NCBI RefSeq assembly: GCF_037975245.1
Contig: NC_092571.1
Coordinates: forward strand, 977,501 to 1,041,500
Direction of reading: 5' to 3'
Length of the DNA stretch: 64,000 nucleotides
Origin: Apostichopus japonicus
Taxonomy: Eukaryota; Echinodermata; Holothuroidea; Aspidochirotida; Stichopodidae
Positions 23,601-34,634 of the stretch are shown here, piece by piece; position 1 is the stretch's first letter, and the number at the start of each line of letters is the position of its first letter. The notes under the pieces are model-generated. The model made no database searches. It was not told where the DNA came from and saw only the letters and a program-made list of their open reading frames with translations. Both the position numbers and the translations under genes were made by a program.

Positions 23601-26600
23601 CTGACTTTTACACATTTTTTCTGACACGGGTAGCAGGCTAGTTAAAACTCTTTTTGTTCTCAATCCAATATTAAAGCCAACAGTACCAGAAACTTTCACT
23701 TCGATTGGATTTAAAACTGCCGCCATGGCTGTCAGAAAAAGCAGTACAAAAACATGACAGAAATATTCATCTATTAGGAAGAAAGGAAGGATTAGCAGAT
23801 AAACTGACATATTACTGGGCATTGGCAGCTCCAGGACGACTAACAGCCACAGGATGACTCAAACAGGGAAGATAAGCTATGGGAATAATTAGTGTTTACA
23901 GTGGGAAACAGGTACCCAAGAGCCTTTACAACGACATGGAAGGCTGCCCTCCTAACAGGCTAACTTTACCAAAGCGGTTAGGTTGACTTTGGTATCCACA
24001 TTGAAGTGCAATTCTCTGAATATGTGGTGTAGATTTTTAGCGTCCACATCTGTCCCTTGTCGGGTCTTCATTGTGTAAAAGTCTCTGTTGTTTATTATCA
24101 GCGCTAAACCTCTTGGTTCTGAGCCCATTCGGTAAACCTCATGAGGAAGAGATGAAAGAGAAAAGAAAGAAGATAGAGAAGTCGTGACTCTCGGCTACTT
24201 TACCTGACCCTTCACATTTGTCTTGGTGTCTACATTGAATCCAAGTTCTTTGAAGACGTGATGTAGGTTTCGACCATCTACCTCCGTCCCTCGCCTCTCA
24301 GGCATTGTACGGAATTTCATATTGTTGATTATCAGTGCCAGACCTCTTGGATTAGATGACATACGATAAACCTTCGTGGATGAAATGCAAGTGTTGATGA
24401 GATGTCATGTGGGAATGTGGTCATGTGACAGTACGAAAGTTAAGATTGAGGGGTACCCATCAACGAACAGTAGAAACTCCTCTATCTGGAGGAATGCCAA
24501 CCTTCTCTTGATTTTTGTCTACGTTTTCAGAAAACAGAAAGAAATCAGTCCTATAATTTCTCAATTTTAAAAACTACTTTTGGTATTAACTTTCACAGCA
24601 AGCAAGACCAACTTGACTTGGATTCCCCCCCCCACTACACCCCCACCCCCTTCTAAGGAAAAGAAAATTTCCAGGTCTGACATGAATGGGTCTTCAAAAT
24701 CACACAACAGATACGGGCAGAAAAGGCATAACAGGACAACATTAAACAATGACATGAAAGTAATATATAACTAAGGAGGCTCAACAAAAACTGAACATGG
24801 AATACAATGAACACAAAATAAAGTAACAAAACAAAGTAACAAAACAAAGTAACAAAACAAGTAAACAAGGGTGAAATGAAATGAAGAAATCATTATGAAA
24901 CCAACAACGGACACACCAGTTTGGAATAAGTGAAGAGATTTGTTATCATATAAGTAACGGTACTGTTGCACAATGCCTCAGACTTTATGCATGTTGTTTA
25001 CTGTGTATTTGAAATACTGTTGTAGTATTACATTGTATCATGGTTTATCAATCATCCTTTCCATTGTTTATCTTTGAAACCTCCTCCAAAACCAAGTATT
25101 TCTCTCAGAATAAAACCTCCAAGGCCAAAGAAATTAAAGGTAACTGAAAGTTTGATTTTGAAGCCATTTACCAAAAAACCAAAGAAAATGGTTTGACCTA
25201 CAATTTAAAGCTGTGAAACTATTCACTGGATCTGGGGATGTTTTTTGCCTGTGCGTTGGAGAGACCTTGTTGAGTGAGTGTGAATGAACCTAAAAGCATG
25301 GCTTATAGAGCTTATACATAGAGATGGTCAAACAGTAACAAATTTAAATTATTCAGGGCCCTTTTACAAATTGCGGGATAGACACACGTAATGATTTGGC
25401 AACATCATATTAAGTTTGGGGATGCTGCTAGTCCAGGGATAGTGCACGAAACATGGAAATATAATCAGATACCACCATGCACGTCTGGAAACTATTCACC
25501 CATCTGTCTGTCTGTTATAATCAGTCTTGGCTCTGATTGGCTGATATAGAATCACATGACTTCCTTAAGAAAAGTTTTTATTGAAATTACCCATCATTTT
25601 TTATTGTATAGAGTTCTGCTGTTGCTAGTGAGTATGACTCATTGTCACTTTGGCAACTAACAAAGTGCTTATATGGTATATAAAATACAATGGATATTTT
25701 ATGCTTCAGGCTTAATTTGGATCCAATTTGGACAGTCCTAAAGGAAACAGATTGCAACACTTACCAATCTATCCAGGGGTCTCTTATATTGCAAGCATAT
25801 TTAATCATTCTTAATGTGTGTCATTACCACCCCTTGTCATCTTTACAAGACAAACTGTTAACATTACTATAAAACTTTTACCTTTGCAGTTATAGTTCAC
25901 TGTAAAAATGTGTTAACTTTGCACATTGTGAATGGAAACATTTGTTACCATCCACGGCGCAAAGTTTCCATTATTTATGACAATAAAATTAAAAAGAATT
26001 TGGGTAATAGAAAAAAAAAAGGAACCACATCATGAATCCCATTCTTTCAATGTTGTCACACGGTCTGTTGCGGGACTTACTACAAATATATATTTGTTTT
26101 TTCTTACAAGGTTTCGTTCTTGTTATTTGTAAAAGAGGCAGTGCAGTGTCTGCCATTGTCCCATATGTAAGGTTTCTATCACCTATAAATGGCCTAAAGC
26201 AACTATATTCCAAAATGTCCCACTTTGAATCATCCAGTCTTGGATAAGAGGCATTTTACTGTACATTTACCACTTTTCTACAGCAAGGTATTTCTGGACA
26301 GCCAAAGATCATTTCTCTGAAAGAAGGCAAAGTGCTGATATTGGTTAAGATAATCTGAGAATTTAAAATGTATGAAGTACTTTTTTGGAATTCTTACCTC
26401 ATTGCTATCAACCATTTCAGTTTTCACTGGGACTTTTGGTATGTGATACTGCTCCAACACTGCTGGGATGCCAGGATTTGGCCAGACACCAGCATCTGTG
26501 GATGGGTAGATATTAACAAAGTAAGCCACATACTTTTGTGATAAAAGTTATCTTCTTGTGTTATTTAGTCAATATTATTATTATCTTTCATTTGGTCAGG

Positions 26601-28606
26601 AATAAAATATCCACTGAACTATTCTGTAACAAAGCCTGCTTATCATAATCAATGCCATGGCTACTAGCTACGTTAGACAAACTTCTTACCGGTTGGTTGT
26701 GAAACAAGGCTTTCGGTCTGCATGGGTTCATAGTGTTGCTCACTTGGTTTTGTTGACGGCTGCGTGGTTTCCTTTTTCCGTATTGCCTCTGCCAGGTGGC
26801 CCTGACCTGCACTTGTCAGTGCACTTATGAATGCTTTGTAGGCTTTTGGCCCTCTTGTCTCGATACTGTTCAACAGAGCTTGATTTTGAGCCAGCTTCCC
26901 ACCTTTGGCCTATGAAATCAAAATATGTTTGAATGATTTGAAGCATTGTTTAACCAAACCAAAAACATTTCAAAGTAACTCACAACACCAATCCTTTAAA
27001 GGCATGGGGACGGTTTCTGGATTTCACATACTGTCCCCACACCGTATTGAAGCCATTATTAGAAAATCAAGTGGTATGATCGGGGAAATTCAGTCCTACT
27101 AACAGCTTCTAGAGGTTAAACTAGACAAGATTATGCATGATGATGGCCACCCACTTTGTGTGCCTCTGGACCCTTAATCCCTCAAAGTGGTAGGATGTGG
27201 TTGCCATTTGCCGGTACAAATCGACACTCCTCCTCCTTTATTTCACAATGTATAAAACTTTATAACTTAAATTTCAAACACTAGATCTTGCCTACTTGTT
27301 AGGACTGTTCTGGTCTCTTGCCTTGTTCATTGTATTGTTTTAGGATTGTTTGTGGATGTCACTATAATTTATATACCTTTGTATACTGTCTACTGTTTCA
27401 TGCAAGCATTTACCTTTTTGGATTTAAAAAAGTTGATCTTATCTTATATTATATGTCTCCATATTTTAAACTAGAACTGTATCTATCCCCAAATTTGCAG
27501 AAAGGACCTAAATAAATCGAAATGTCAATTTCATCAGTTTGGCCTTCTGTTGGTAGAAAGAGCTTGAATGTAACCAGTGATTGGTTACAATTAAAATCTG
27601 GATTGGGTGTTTTAAATTAAATTAACAATCATCCTTGAACACGGAACCACCAAAAACACTGAGATGCCCCGAAAATTCCACCCTCCCTTTCACATAGAGG
27701 AGGTAATTCACTCTTGAGGTCAACATGAGCAAGGTCAACATCAATATCAAGTGCCAAATGTCCTATAAATAGTAAGATCACATATGCTATTCAGTACAAC
27801 TGAAAATAGCAAGTAAATGTATAAGTTTGCACATTACTAACACAGAAGGTTTACATCTTTCCCACTGTTCCATGCTCACTAAAAACAGCAGGAATAATTT
27901 CTGTAGAGATTTAACTTCCCTACCCAGAAGGTACTGCACTGATGGGCTTCACATAGAGCTCTAATACTTGTTGATTTCCATACATGAAACACCTTAAATC
28001 TGTCTTTTGCTTTTCTGCAACAATGGCTTATGGTATTGTAAAATGATAAATTTCAAGAAACAATTTGTGCAAACATTCAACTCTTTAAATGACAATCATG
28101 AGAAAGCTACTGTTTTGATAAAGTAAAGTATAATGGTAATTCTTTTCAAATCACCAATTGAAAGGTTTCATAACATCTTGATAGCAACTGTATTTGACAA
28201 CATGAATCTACTTCAATGGCAACTTGTTAAGATAATTCAAAATGTTAATGTACTTCAATGTTAAAAAATGAAAAGAAAACAAAACACTTGTTGAAAAAGG
28301 GAAAAAGGGACCCTGCCCCCCCCCCTCCCCACTGAATTGCATAAAGTCAGTTTGTCTTTAATTGACCTGAATGTGACAATTTATAAAATGTTTACTATGT
28401 TTAGCTTTCCTTCCATCTATATGTAAGTTATGTACAAACAATATTAAAGGTTTATTGGGTTAGTTCTCTCTCACCTTGAATGTATCTGACATAAATGGTT
28501 CATATATTCCATCCTGAATCAGGGAAGGCATCACTAACTCAAGTTCCAAATCTTTGCTCAAGATAACATAGTTGGCACGAATTGCTTTCCTGTGAAGGTC
28601 CTCCAT
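20634..28606 (-). CDS. CASP2-like: CARD-containing initiator caspase, caspase-2-like
   Basis: Coding exons in transcript order: 28606-28475, 26909-26690, 26495-26398, then 24371-24204 or 24137-23970 (alternatives), 23271-23055, 22549-22334, 21552-21443, 20753-20634. All junctions are GT-AG with matching phases and give 426 residues (1281 nt with TGA at 20636-20634). The N-terminal CARD (1-~92) matches caspase-2 best in RANYVILSK, the FKAK stretch, ETRGPKAYKAF and GQGHLAEAI. A linker leads to p20 with VYRM.S.PRGLALIINN, catalytic His233 in THGVEGALYGVD and Cys276 in QACRG. The p10 part has SDMLIAYATVPG, YVSWRN and GSWFIQAL, and the end LFFFPGY resembles caspase-2's LYLFPGH. The family is a cysteine protease cleaving after Asp, activated by CARD-driven dimerisation (PIDD1/RAIDD in vertebrates). 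Length and catalytic residues are intact, so it should be active. Caspase-9 is the alternative; HGVEG.YGVD and VYRM favour caspase-2. Confidence 0.92.
21279..21450. repeat. 26-bp tandem array overlapping the caspase exon 7 splice donor
   Basis: Units start at 21279 (27 bp), 21306, 21332, 21358, 21384 and 21410, with a partial unit at 21436 that runs into the coding exon. The unit is GTGATACCTTTACTAATGAT plus AGGATA. Read on the minus strand, each contains AAAG or GAAG followed by GTATCA, the same sequence as the real donor at 21443/21442. Confidence 0.93.
22755..22924. repeat. ~56-bp direct repeat, three copies, in a caspase intron
   Basis: Three near-identical units begin at about 22755, 22812 and 22868, each with CCAACACAATCACATGATAT followed by TAACATTGATGCACAGAA. 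They lie in the intron between 22550 and 23054. No function is apparent. Confidence 0.9.
23970..24137 (-). CDS. CASP2-like: Caspase alternative p20 exon B
   Basis: Also 168 nt, 56 codons, phase 0 at both ends, from acceptor CCTCATGAG|GTT to donor TTG|GTAAAG. It encodes VYRMGSEPRGLALIINN, then RDFYTMKTRQGTDVD and a segment ending VNLTAL. Stop-free and with intact splice sites, it keeps the conserved core and the S1-type Arg, while changing residues in the L1 loop and the last five residues. The two exons are separated by 66 nt. Including both would keep frame but duplicate a core strand, which should wreck the fold. Confidence 0.86.
24204..24371 (-). CDS. CASP2-like: Caspase alternative p20 exon A
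   Basis: The exon is 168 nt, 56 codons, phase 0 at both ends, from acceptor CCACGAAG|GTT to donor CAG|GTAAAG. It encodes VYRMSSNPRGLALIINN, then MKFRTMPERRGTEVD and a segment ending TNVKGQ. This covers the first strand of p20 and the following L1 loop. Arg at exon position 26 aligns with the S1-pocket arginine of caspases (R64 of caspase-3). It shares 37 of 56 residues with exon B. Its ending VKGQ joined to EMATFIREFA resembles the usual family sequence, so I take it as the ancestral-type form. Confidence 0.88.
28030..28205 (+). repeat. Dispersed repeat, copy 1 (inverted partner at 37219-37397)
   Basis: Starting TATGGTATTGTAAAA and containing CATGAGAAAGCTACTGTTTT, this ~176-bp block is found in reverse complement at 37219-37397 with only scattered differences. 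It is an unclassified interspersed element. Confidence 0.85.
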
Positions 28607-28621
28607 TTTGCTCCGGCAGGT
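28607..28621 (-). other. 5' untranslated bases of caspase coding exon 1, after an acceptor
   Basis: On the minus strand CAACACTACAG precedes ACCTGCCGGAGCAAAATGG, so the first coding exon probably starts at 28621 and the transcript has at least one upstream non-coding exon. Minus-strand donor candidates upstream are GTGTAAG|GTAAGT, ending an exon at 29638, and GTG|GTAAGTT near 29767. Neither can be chosen without transcript data. Confidence 0.45.
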
Positions 28622-29640
28622 CTGTAGTGTTGAATTAGTTAGAGAACACAAATGATAAACATAGGATACACGAGAAAGGTCAAGAAAACATGAATATATG
28701 ATGGAAAAAGAAGAAAATCTGTTATAATTCTTGAATTATCATACATCCACCTACCCACCTCTCCATTTCTGGATTAAGAATAATAGAAAACAATGATAGG
28801 ATGGGTCTGGTTAATCTCCGGTTGAATCTTTTAATAGTAAATATGTTATGTAAGCAATGCCAACAAACCGCAATAGCAACAACAAATATTACTAGAGTAG
28901 CAACGATACAGCAGGCAACCTAAACTTTGCAGCCAAGCAGTTACATATTTGTTGAGTTTTAATCCATTTCATGTATATGCTGATCAAATTGTGTTTTTTT
29001 TAAGCTGCTAACACCCTCTCCGCAGTTTTGCACATATTTTTGGCATTTGGAAATCTTACTCCCTACATATAACCAAAATTACCTCGATATGATAACACTA
29101 CTCTCTGGGACCTGACCTGTCTGAGCTTAGAGGCTCAGAGTCAGAGCATAGCAAATAGCATCCAAAGTCAATGGATGAATACCTAGGCCTACACTACAGT
29201 TAGCTTATCGACCAATGTGTAAATTTAGGGGTATGAAAGAACTTTACACGGCAGACATTTTGTGGTCAATGTCTGCTCAATTGTATGTTGCGTAGGCACA
29301 GAACAGTAAATATTTTGAGATCATTACATTTCTGAGGAACTTCACATATGAAAAACGCATACAGTTGAGTGATTTGGATATTTCGTTGATAGACATTGTT
29401 AATCAAATCCTTAAGTGTGCAATTATGAACCCACCATGCTTTATGTAAGTGTAATAATAATAAAAAAGGAACTACTCAAGGTGATTCAAATATAGGCCTA
29501 TATAATACTTTACTACCTATCAACACTGCCCATGCATATGATACAGGGATAAGCTAGGGGAAATTCCTTAGACCTTAGTACATGTAACCTGGCAGGGATT
29601 AACTACCTATAATACCTACTTAACAAATAAAACTTACCTT

Positions 29641-30015
29641 ACACTAAGAAGTAGGCTTTAAGTTAGGCTAGGCATATCCATAGTACTAGGCTAACTTATG
29701 CTAGTGGGGTAGCCATGTAGTATAGCCATAAGCTATGCCTAATTAAGCTAAGCTAAGCCTAACTTACCACCACTAACATAGTTAAAACTTACACCTCGGC
29801 TAGGATGTGAGTTGCTAAAAAAAAGGATTTAAGTTAGGCCTATCTAAAGTAATAGTGCTAGGTCTAACTTAGGTAAGACTGGGTTAGGCCAAAAGGTAGG
29901 CTATGTAAGTTAGCCTAAGCCTAACTTATCACTAACGTAGTTATAACTTACAACAAGGTTAGGCTTTGAGTTGCTAGGCTAAGCCTATACTATACTACAT
30001 TTGACAACTTAGGCT
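29641..30015. repeat. Low-complexity TTAGGC / GCCTAA-rich tract
   Basis: Short motifs such as TTAGGCTA, AAGCCTAACTTA and GCTAGGC recur irregularly on both strands. A weaker patch of the same kind is at 34640-34760. There is no fixed period. The caspase 5' end probably lies in or near this tract. Confidence 0.6.
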
Positions 30016-32036
30016 ACTGTAGCCTAGTAAGAAACATTCGTGTTCACATAACCCGGAAATATAAACCTTTGAAGAATCGCTCAGAAATGAGAACTTCAAA
30101 AATACCGTATCCCAAATACCTTAACACCTTATGGAATCTTTGCAGGCATGTGTATCACTAAATCTAAAGTTGTAGCAATTGCCTAATCTTGCTTTGTAAC
30201 TTGGGTTTGGCTTAAGGGCAGAAGCTATGTACTAAAGTTACCCTTCGCATTGTAAGCCTAGCCTACATATGTGTACGTAAAGGCGCTTTCACTTTGGGGA
30301 CGGGAAGTATATATATTGGTATTCAACAACAGACTTCCACGAAAATAAATTTCAAACATTTTCAATGGTTTTATGTATTGAGTAAATTTAGTTAATTGTT
30401 TGCACTCATCTAATCAACACCGGGGAAGGGCGTCAGACCGATCATTTGTGTTTAAGAAGGTCACTTATTCCCTGTTTCCCCGTCCCCATCCAAACTATCC
30501 TTGCTTTTCATAATTCGCAAGATGGGATAAGAGAGGGGGTTACAAAAAAGGACCTTGGGCCAGTATACCAGACATGGTCCATATGGTTGCTAAATACGTT
30601 CACTTAACCATTGGGATCGTAAACTTTACCATTTTACCAGGTTCTGATTGATCATATAAGTATAAACGTACTCCATTCCTGGGTTGATTTTCCCTTAAAA
30701 GCGGCACACTTAAAGATCTGCTGTATAGTCGGCTATCTTGGAAAAGTTTCTTTAGATTACGTAATCGACCTGCTTTGATCGTAAAAAACACACTATATTT
30801 ACCAAATAGTCTGCAGCGCCTGCATTAACATATATTTTCTTTTATGAGGGTATTTTTGTGTGAACGCTGTACGATTAACAACACTGTAGACATGAACATA
30901 TTTCTACACAGTGTTTACACAAAGAATATAATGGTGTTAATTAGAAGCTATGCAGGCTAATTGTGGAGCATGAGGTCGATTTACGACCGTGGCAGGTCGA
31001 TTACGTCATCACAAAACTTTCCTAGCTATAGCATGCTATAATTGGAGCCAATAAAGCAGATCTTTAAATTGACTTTATCGAAATTAATTTTCCAGAACTT
31101 CTTGTTCACCAGAATATTACACTAGGCAGAGCCGTCCCGTGTCTATCTATACGGCTCTGTATATGTATGGCTTAGATAGTCCAGACCGAAATTTGCAACC
31201 AATGCCACATAAGAAATACTAATAATAATAGTAATAACAACAACAATGAAAAAAAGGGGAGGCAGAAACCGGTGGGGTGTGAGGAGTATAGCCTGCATAG
31301 GCATCTTCATTTAATAGATGATATTGTGGGCGGGATAGGGCAGTGGAAATTTTGTTTCAATTATTTCATCACACAATTCGTCTTAAGCCGTAATTTCCAT
31401 TACTTATAGTTCACTCTCTACGAGCAATACGAAATGTCTACAGTTTATAACGAACTTCCGACGTTTTATGTAACGAAGTTTGTCTTGTTCCTCGAAACTT
31501 AACAATTTTTTTTTTGAGATAACGATTTTTTGAGATAACGACTGTTTAAAATAGTTCTAACATGCCAAAGGTCTTATTATTTTATATTCAATTAACACGC
31601 GATTGTTTTCTTGAAGTTTGGACGGACGTGTTCTCGCAATTTCCATTGTTTTATTTATGTGACTATTTTCTCTAATTAAGAACTGTGTCGCCACATTCCT
31701 TGAAATCTCCACTTTTCCATTCAAAATTTCAGCCGTTGTCAAATATATTAAAATGTATCTCCTTTTTATCCAGGGATATCAATTTATTAACTTAAAAATA
31801 CCGCTTTAGCAAAAATAGCAATAGATTATTTTCATATGTTCCTCGAAATTTCGACTTTATTCAAAGACCTATCGCAATTCCGACGTTTTTCGAGTTGATG
31901 TGCTGTCTCAAAATGTGATCTTTTTATCATGTCCAAATTGTGACCATTTATGTAACACTTGGGGCTTAAAGTTTCGTGTCGTGTCAAAATTTCGACTCTC
32001 ATGTCGATTGTCGAAATTTCGACATGTCATGTTGAT

Positions 32037-32356
32037 ATCTTATCGTTTTATTAATCGTTTTAATCCTATTATATTCGAGTACTTTTTCACATACAATAAA
32101 GACGTATACAACTATAATACTAGACAGGCTGACAATACACCAAGGTAGATTCGTTACACACAGCGCGTACGCTATCGTGCAAATAACAACTGGAATAATC
32201 TGCCAAACTCTATCAAATCACATGTATCTCCACTTTCATAAAAAAGAATCTAAGTAAGGTATACTTAGATAAGTATTAATTCATATAATTTGCATCGTTT
32301 ACTCTTTCTCTTATTTGTTTCTTGGTTTTCTGTTTTCTTTTTCCTCGGAAGTGACT
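32037..32356 (+). mobile_element. Dead non-LTR retrotransposon (CR1/Jockey-like) 3' part
   Basis: The plus strand encodes FINRFNPIIFEYFFTYNKDV, YNYNTRQADNTPR, a stop, then IRYTQRVRYRANNNWNNLPN, SIKSHVSPLS and further stops. The pattern YNTR, about 20 residues, then WNNLP-SIK is the usual C-terminus of LINE reverse-transcriptase proteins. Several stops show it is inactive. The element's 3' untranslated part continues past the inserted MITE to about 32815, where AAATAAATGAAATGAA-type repeats form its tail. The 5' limit is not visible. Confidence 0.6.
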
Positions 32357-32673
32357 CTACAAGTCAGGCGCGTAGCGAGGAATTTGCCAAGGGAGGGGCG
32401 AAAATGTAGGCAAACTATCAGAGCCATAGATAAGGCATTGCAAACTATCTAAGCGTAGTGCCACAATGTTGGCGCGAAGCGTACAAGAAAATTTTGACAT
32501 GCCTCCCAGACCGCTGGAAATGGCACTTCCCAGGCCTTGTATAAGTTTCATCTTAGCATTTTCTCTTTTGAAATTACTAGCTATATCATAAAACATTAAA
32601 AGAAAGAAAAAATATGCTTAAGGGGCGGGGCGGCTGCCCACTTCGCCCCCCTGGCTACGCCCCTGCTACTAGT
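32357..32673 (+). mobile_element. hAT-type MITE, copy 1, with target site duplication
   Basis: The element is 32365-32665 (301 bp), starting CAGGCGCGTAGCGAGG and ending TGGCTACGCCCCTG, terminal inverted repeats with two mismatches in 14. The flanks CTACAAGT (32357-32364) and CTACTAGT (32666-32673) match in 7 of 8, an 8-bp target duplication. CAG...CTG ends and 8-bp duplications are the mark of the hAT superfamily. No transposase is encoded, so it is non-autonomous. Confidence 0.88.
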
Positions 32674-32815
32674 TAAGTCTACTCAGGTTTAATAGATCAC
32701 TTCCCTTCTCATTGTTCAATGACTTTTGTTAATTAATATTAATTTGTCTCTATTTCAATTTTTGTACACTGAGGAAAAAACAAATAAATGAAATGAAGTG
32801 TCAAATGAAATGAAA
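32674..32815 (+). mobile_element. 3' tail of the same LINE remnant, right of the inserted MITE
   Basis: AT-rich sequence runs to ACTGAGGAAAAAACAAATAA followed by ATGAAATGAAGTGTCAAATGAAATGAAAT, a simple-repeat tail typical of LINE 3' ends. Continuity with 32037-32356 is inferred from the MITE lying between the two parts. Confidence 0.45.
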
Positions 32816-34570
32816 TATCGAAAGTAAAAACATGATATTTGAAACAAAAACTTCATCAATTGATTCCCTAGCACCCTTTTTGATAATGCAAATTAAATTC
32901 CAACATGAATGGTCCAGTTTATATATTGCTATGGGGTGCTCCCCCCCTTCCCCGTCCTCTGCCCATATGCGTATGAAGTAATTAAATCCTATAGGAACGA
33001 TATAGAGGCCATTGTCTTAAGCTGCAGAAAATGTGCCAATGTGCCAATGTGCCAGACAGAGGCGTACTAAGCGGGGGGGGGGGGTCCATCCGGGTAACAG
33101 TCAGGGGTGCCATGCCGCAGCCCCACAAATTTCTGTAAATTTTTGTGTAATCAGCTCAAAGCTTTGCCAAAGATAACACGTACCATTTTGCATCTATAAG
33201 CCACCTAACATAAGCAAAATTTCTCACCCCTCCCATAAGGCTCTCCCTCTGCACGAGGTGACACAATTGAGGATCCGCCTCGGGTGCCAGAGTCCTGAAG
33301 AATTGTTTTTTTTGCAGAGGGTTGTGAATGAATGAAATGGTTACCTATATAGTCACGACGCGGTAGTTATCAATGGTTATAGATTGCTTCGGGAGGTTAT
33401 TTTAAGAATTGCAACAGGATTTGATATTACTGTTTTCCTCTAATTTTCTCTTACAGGGTCCTCGATTGCTACTTTTTGTCCACCTAATGCTTTTGTCATT
33501 ACTAACTAAACTAACCTAAGCTAAGGATAGACTGGACTGGACTAGAATTGACTCGACTCGACTATACTAGGACCTAAACAGGCTATACAACATACTGTAC
33601 AAAGAACATCGAAATACCCAACAGGTATTTCAACAGTTATTTATATAGTCTTGTTCTACACACTATTATTATCACTGAATATGTCGTTAAGCGTTAGATA
33701 CCGATGCGTGGTTATAATATTAGATTCGCTCACTTGACACTTGATTCATCTGATGTGGTAATTTGTGGACCGATTTTGTCAAGGAGGAAGAGGAGGAAAT
33801 GGAAGTGAGTTTTATGTATTGCAAGTATCGTATACTACCACGAGTAAATGTTAGATATTATTATCATTATATGAAATTATATGAATAAAAATTGTAATTG
33901 GGTAATTCTCAAAGGTCATTTACTCTCAAACTTCAAAACCGGATAAGGATATGTTTCGAGTTTTGTATTGTCATGGTTATTTACGATAACAAACCCCTCA
34001 AAACTGTCGGTCTATTCTGCTTTTATAAAGTTTGTTAAAGCTAAATTAACTTCCCTCGATCGTACCCAAATTGCCACAATGCATCTTTTTCAACTGTTCA
34101 TTTCCGCTCTGTTATTACCAATCACACGAGCAGATACTTCATGAAGGATGCAGAACTCAAAACACAGGACTTCTGATACTTGAAACGAAAAAAGTTCATG
34201 GTAGATAAAATTGAGTTGCTGCTTGGACTGCGTAACCGTGAAATGAGTTCAAAACCTAATGTTGTAGAGCGCCGTTCTTTCAAGATTCTGGCTGAGTACG
34301 AGAATCAAAATGTAGGTTCCTATATCATCGACAGTGTGAATTAGTATTGCACAATAGCACAGTAAAGTTAGTCCTCCAAGCAGTATGTGTATAACCTTTC
34401 TGGCTTTCACGGGGTAACTTAGGCGTCGTGAATAGTGTTGTTTATAAACACTTCATATGGTCCTGTTGTGCTGATAATACATTGAATGATCAAACCGTTT
34501 GAAGCAAGATACAAAAATATCTTGAAAATGTTGCGGATAACCTAGTTAGCATGGGTTATGAACAGTTACA

Positions 34571-34634
34571 ATGAATAGTCGTTCAACAGAAGTGACTTCT
34601 ATGGATAAACACGAAAATTGGAATTTGAGTATTG
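34571..34634 (+). CDS. CAMTA: Candidate first coding exon of CAMTA
   Basis: ATG at 34571 opens 21 codons (MNSRSTEVTSMDKHENWNLS, then I) and one extra base before the donor TTG|GTGAGT. It ends in phase 1, exactly what the CG-1 exon at 52332 needs; the joined codon is GAT (Asp). MNSRSTEV resembles the short N-terminus of vertebrate CAMTA2, which begins MNTKDTTEV. Exon length, phase, strand and that similarity support the link, but the sequence is short and the intron would be 17.7 kb, so other first exons remain possible. Confidence 0.5.

Larger units (their letters stand above)
28622..34570. other. Region between the divergent caspase and CAMTA genes
   Basis: It should hold both promoters and non-coding first exons, but no TATA box or initiator could be assigned with confidence. 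Besides the separately listed LINE, MITE and TTAGGC tract, it has a G run at 33073-33084. Around 31490-32020 the words CGAAATTTCGAC and GAGATAACGA are repeated irregularly, with the palindrome TCGAAATTTCGA near 32010. Confidence 0.4.

Noticed and set aside
29641-30015. TTAGGC words as interstitial telomere
   Set aside because: No regular hexamer array; deuterostome telomeres are TTAGGG.
33060-33300. AGAGGCGTACTAAGCGGGG as the end of another MITE
   Set aside because: No matching inverted end or target duplication found on the right side.
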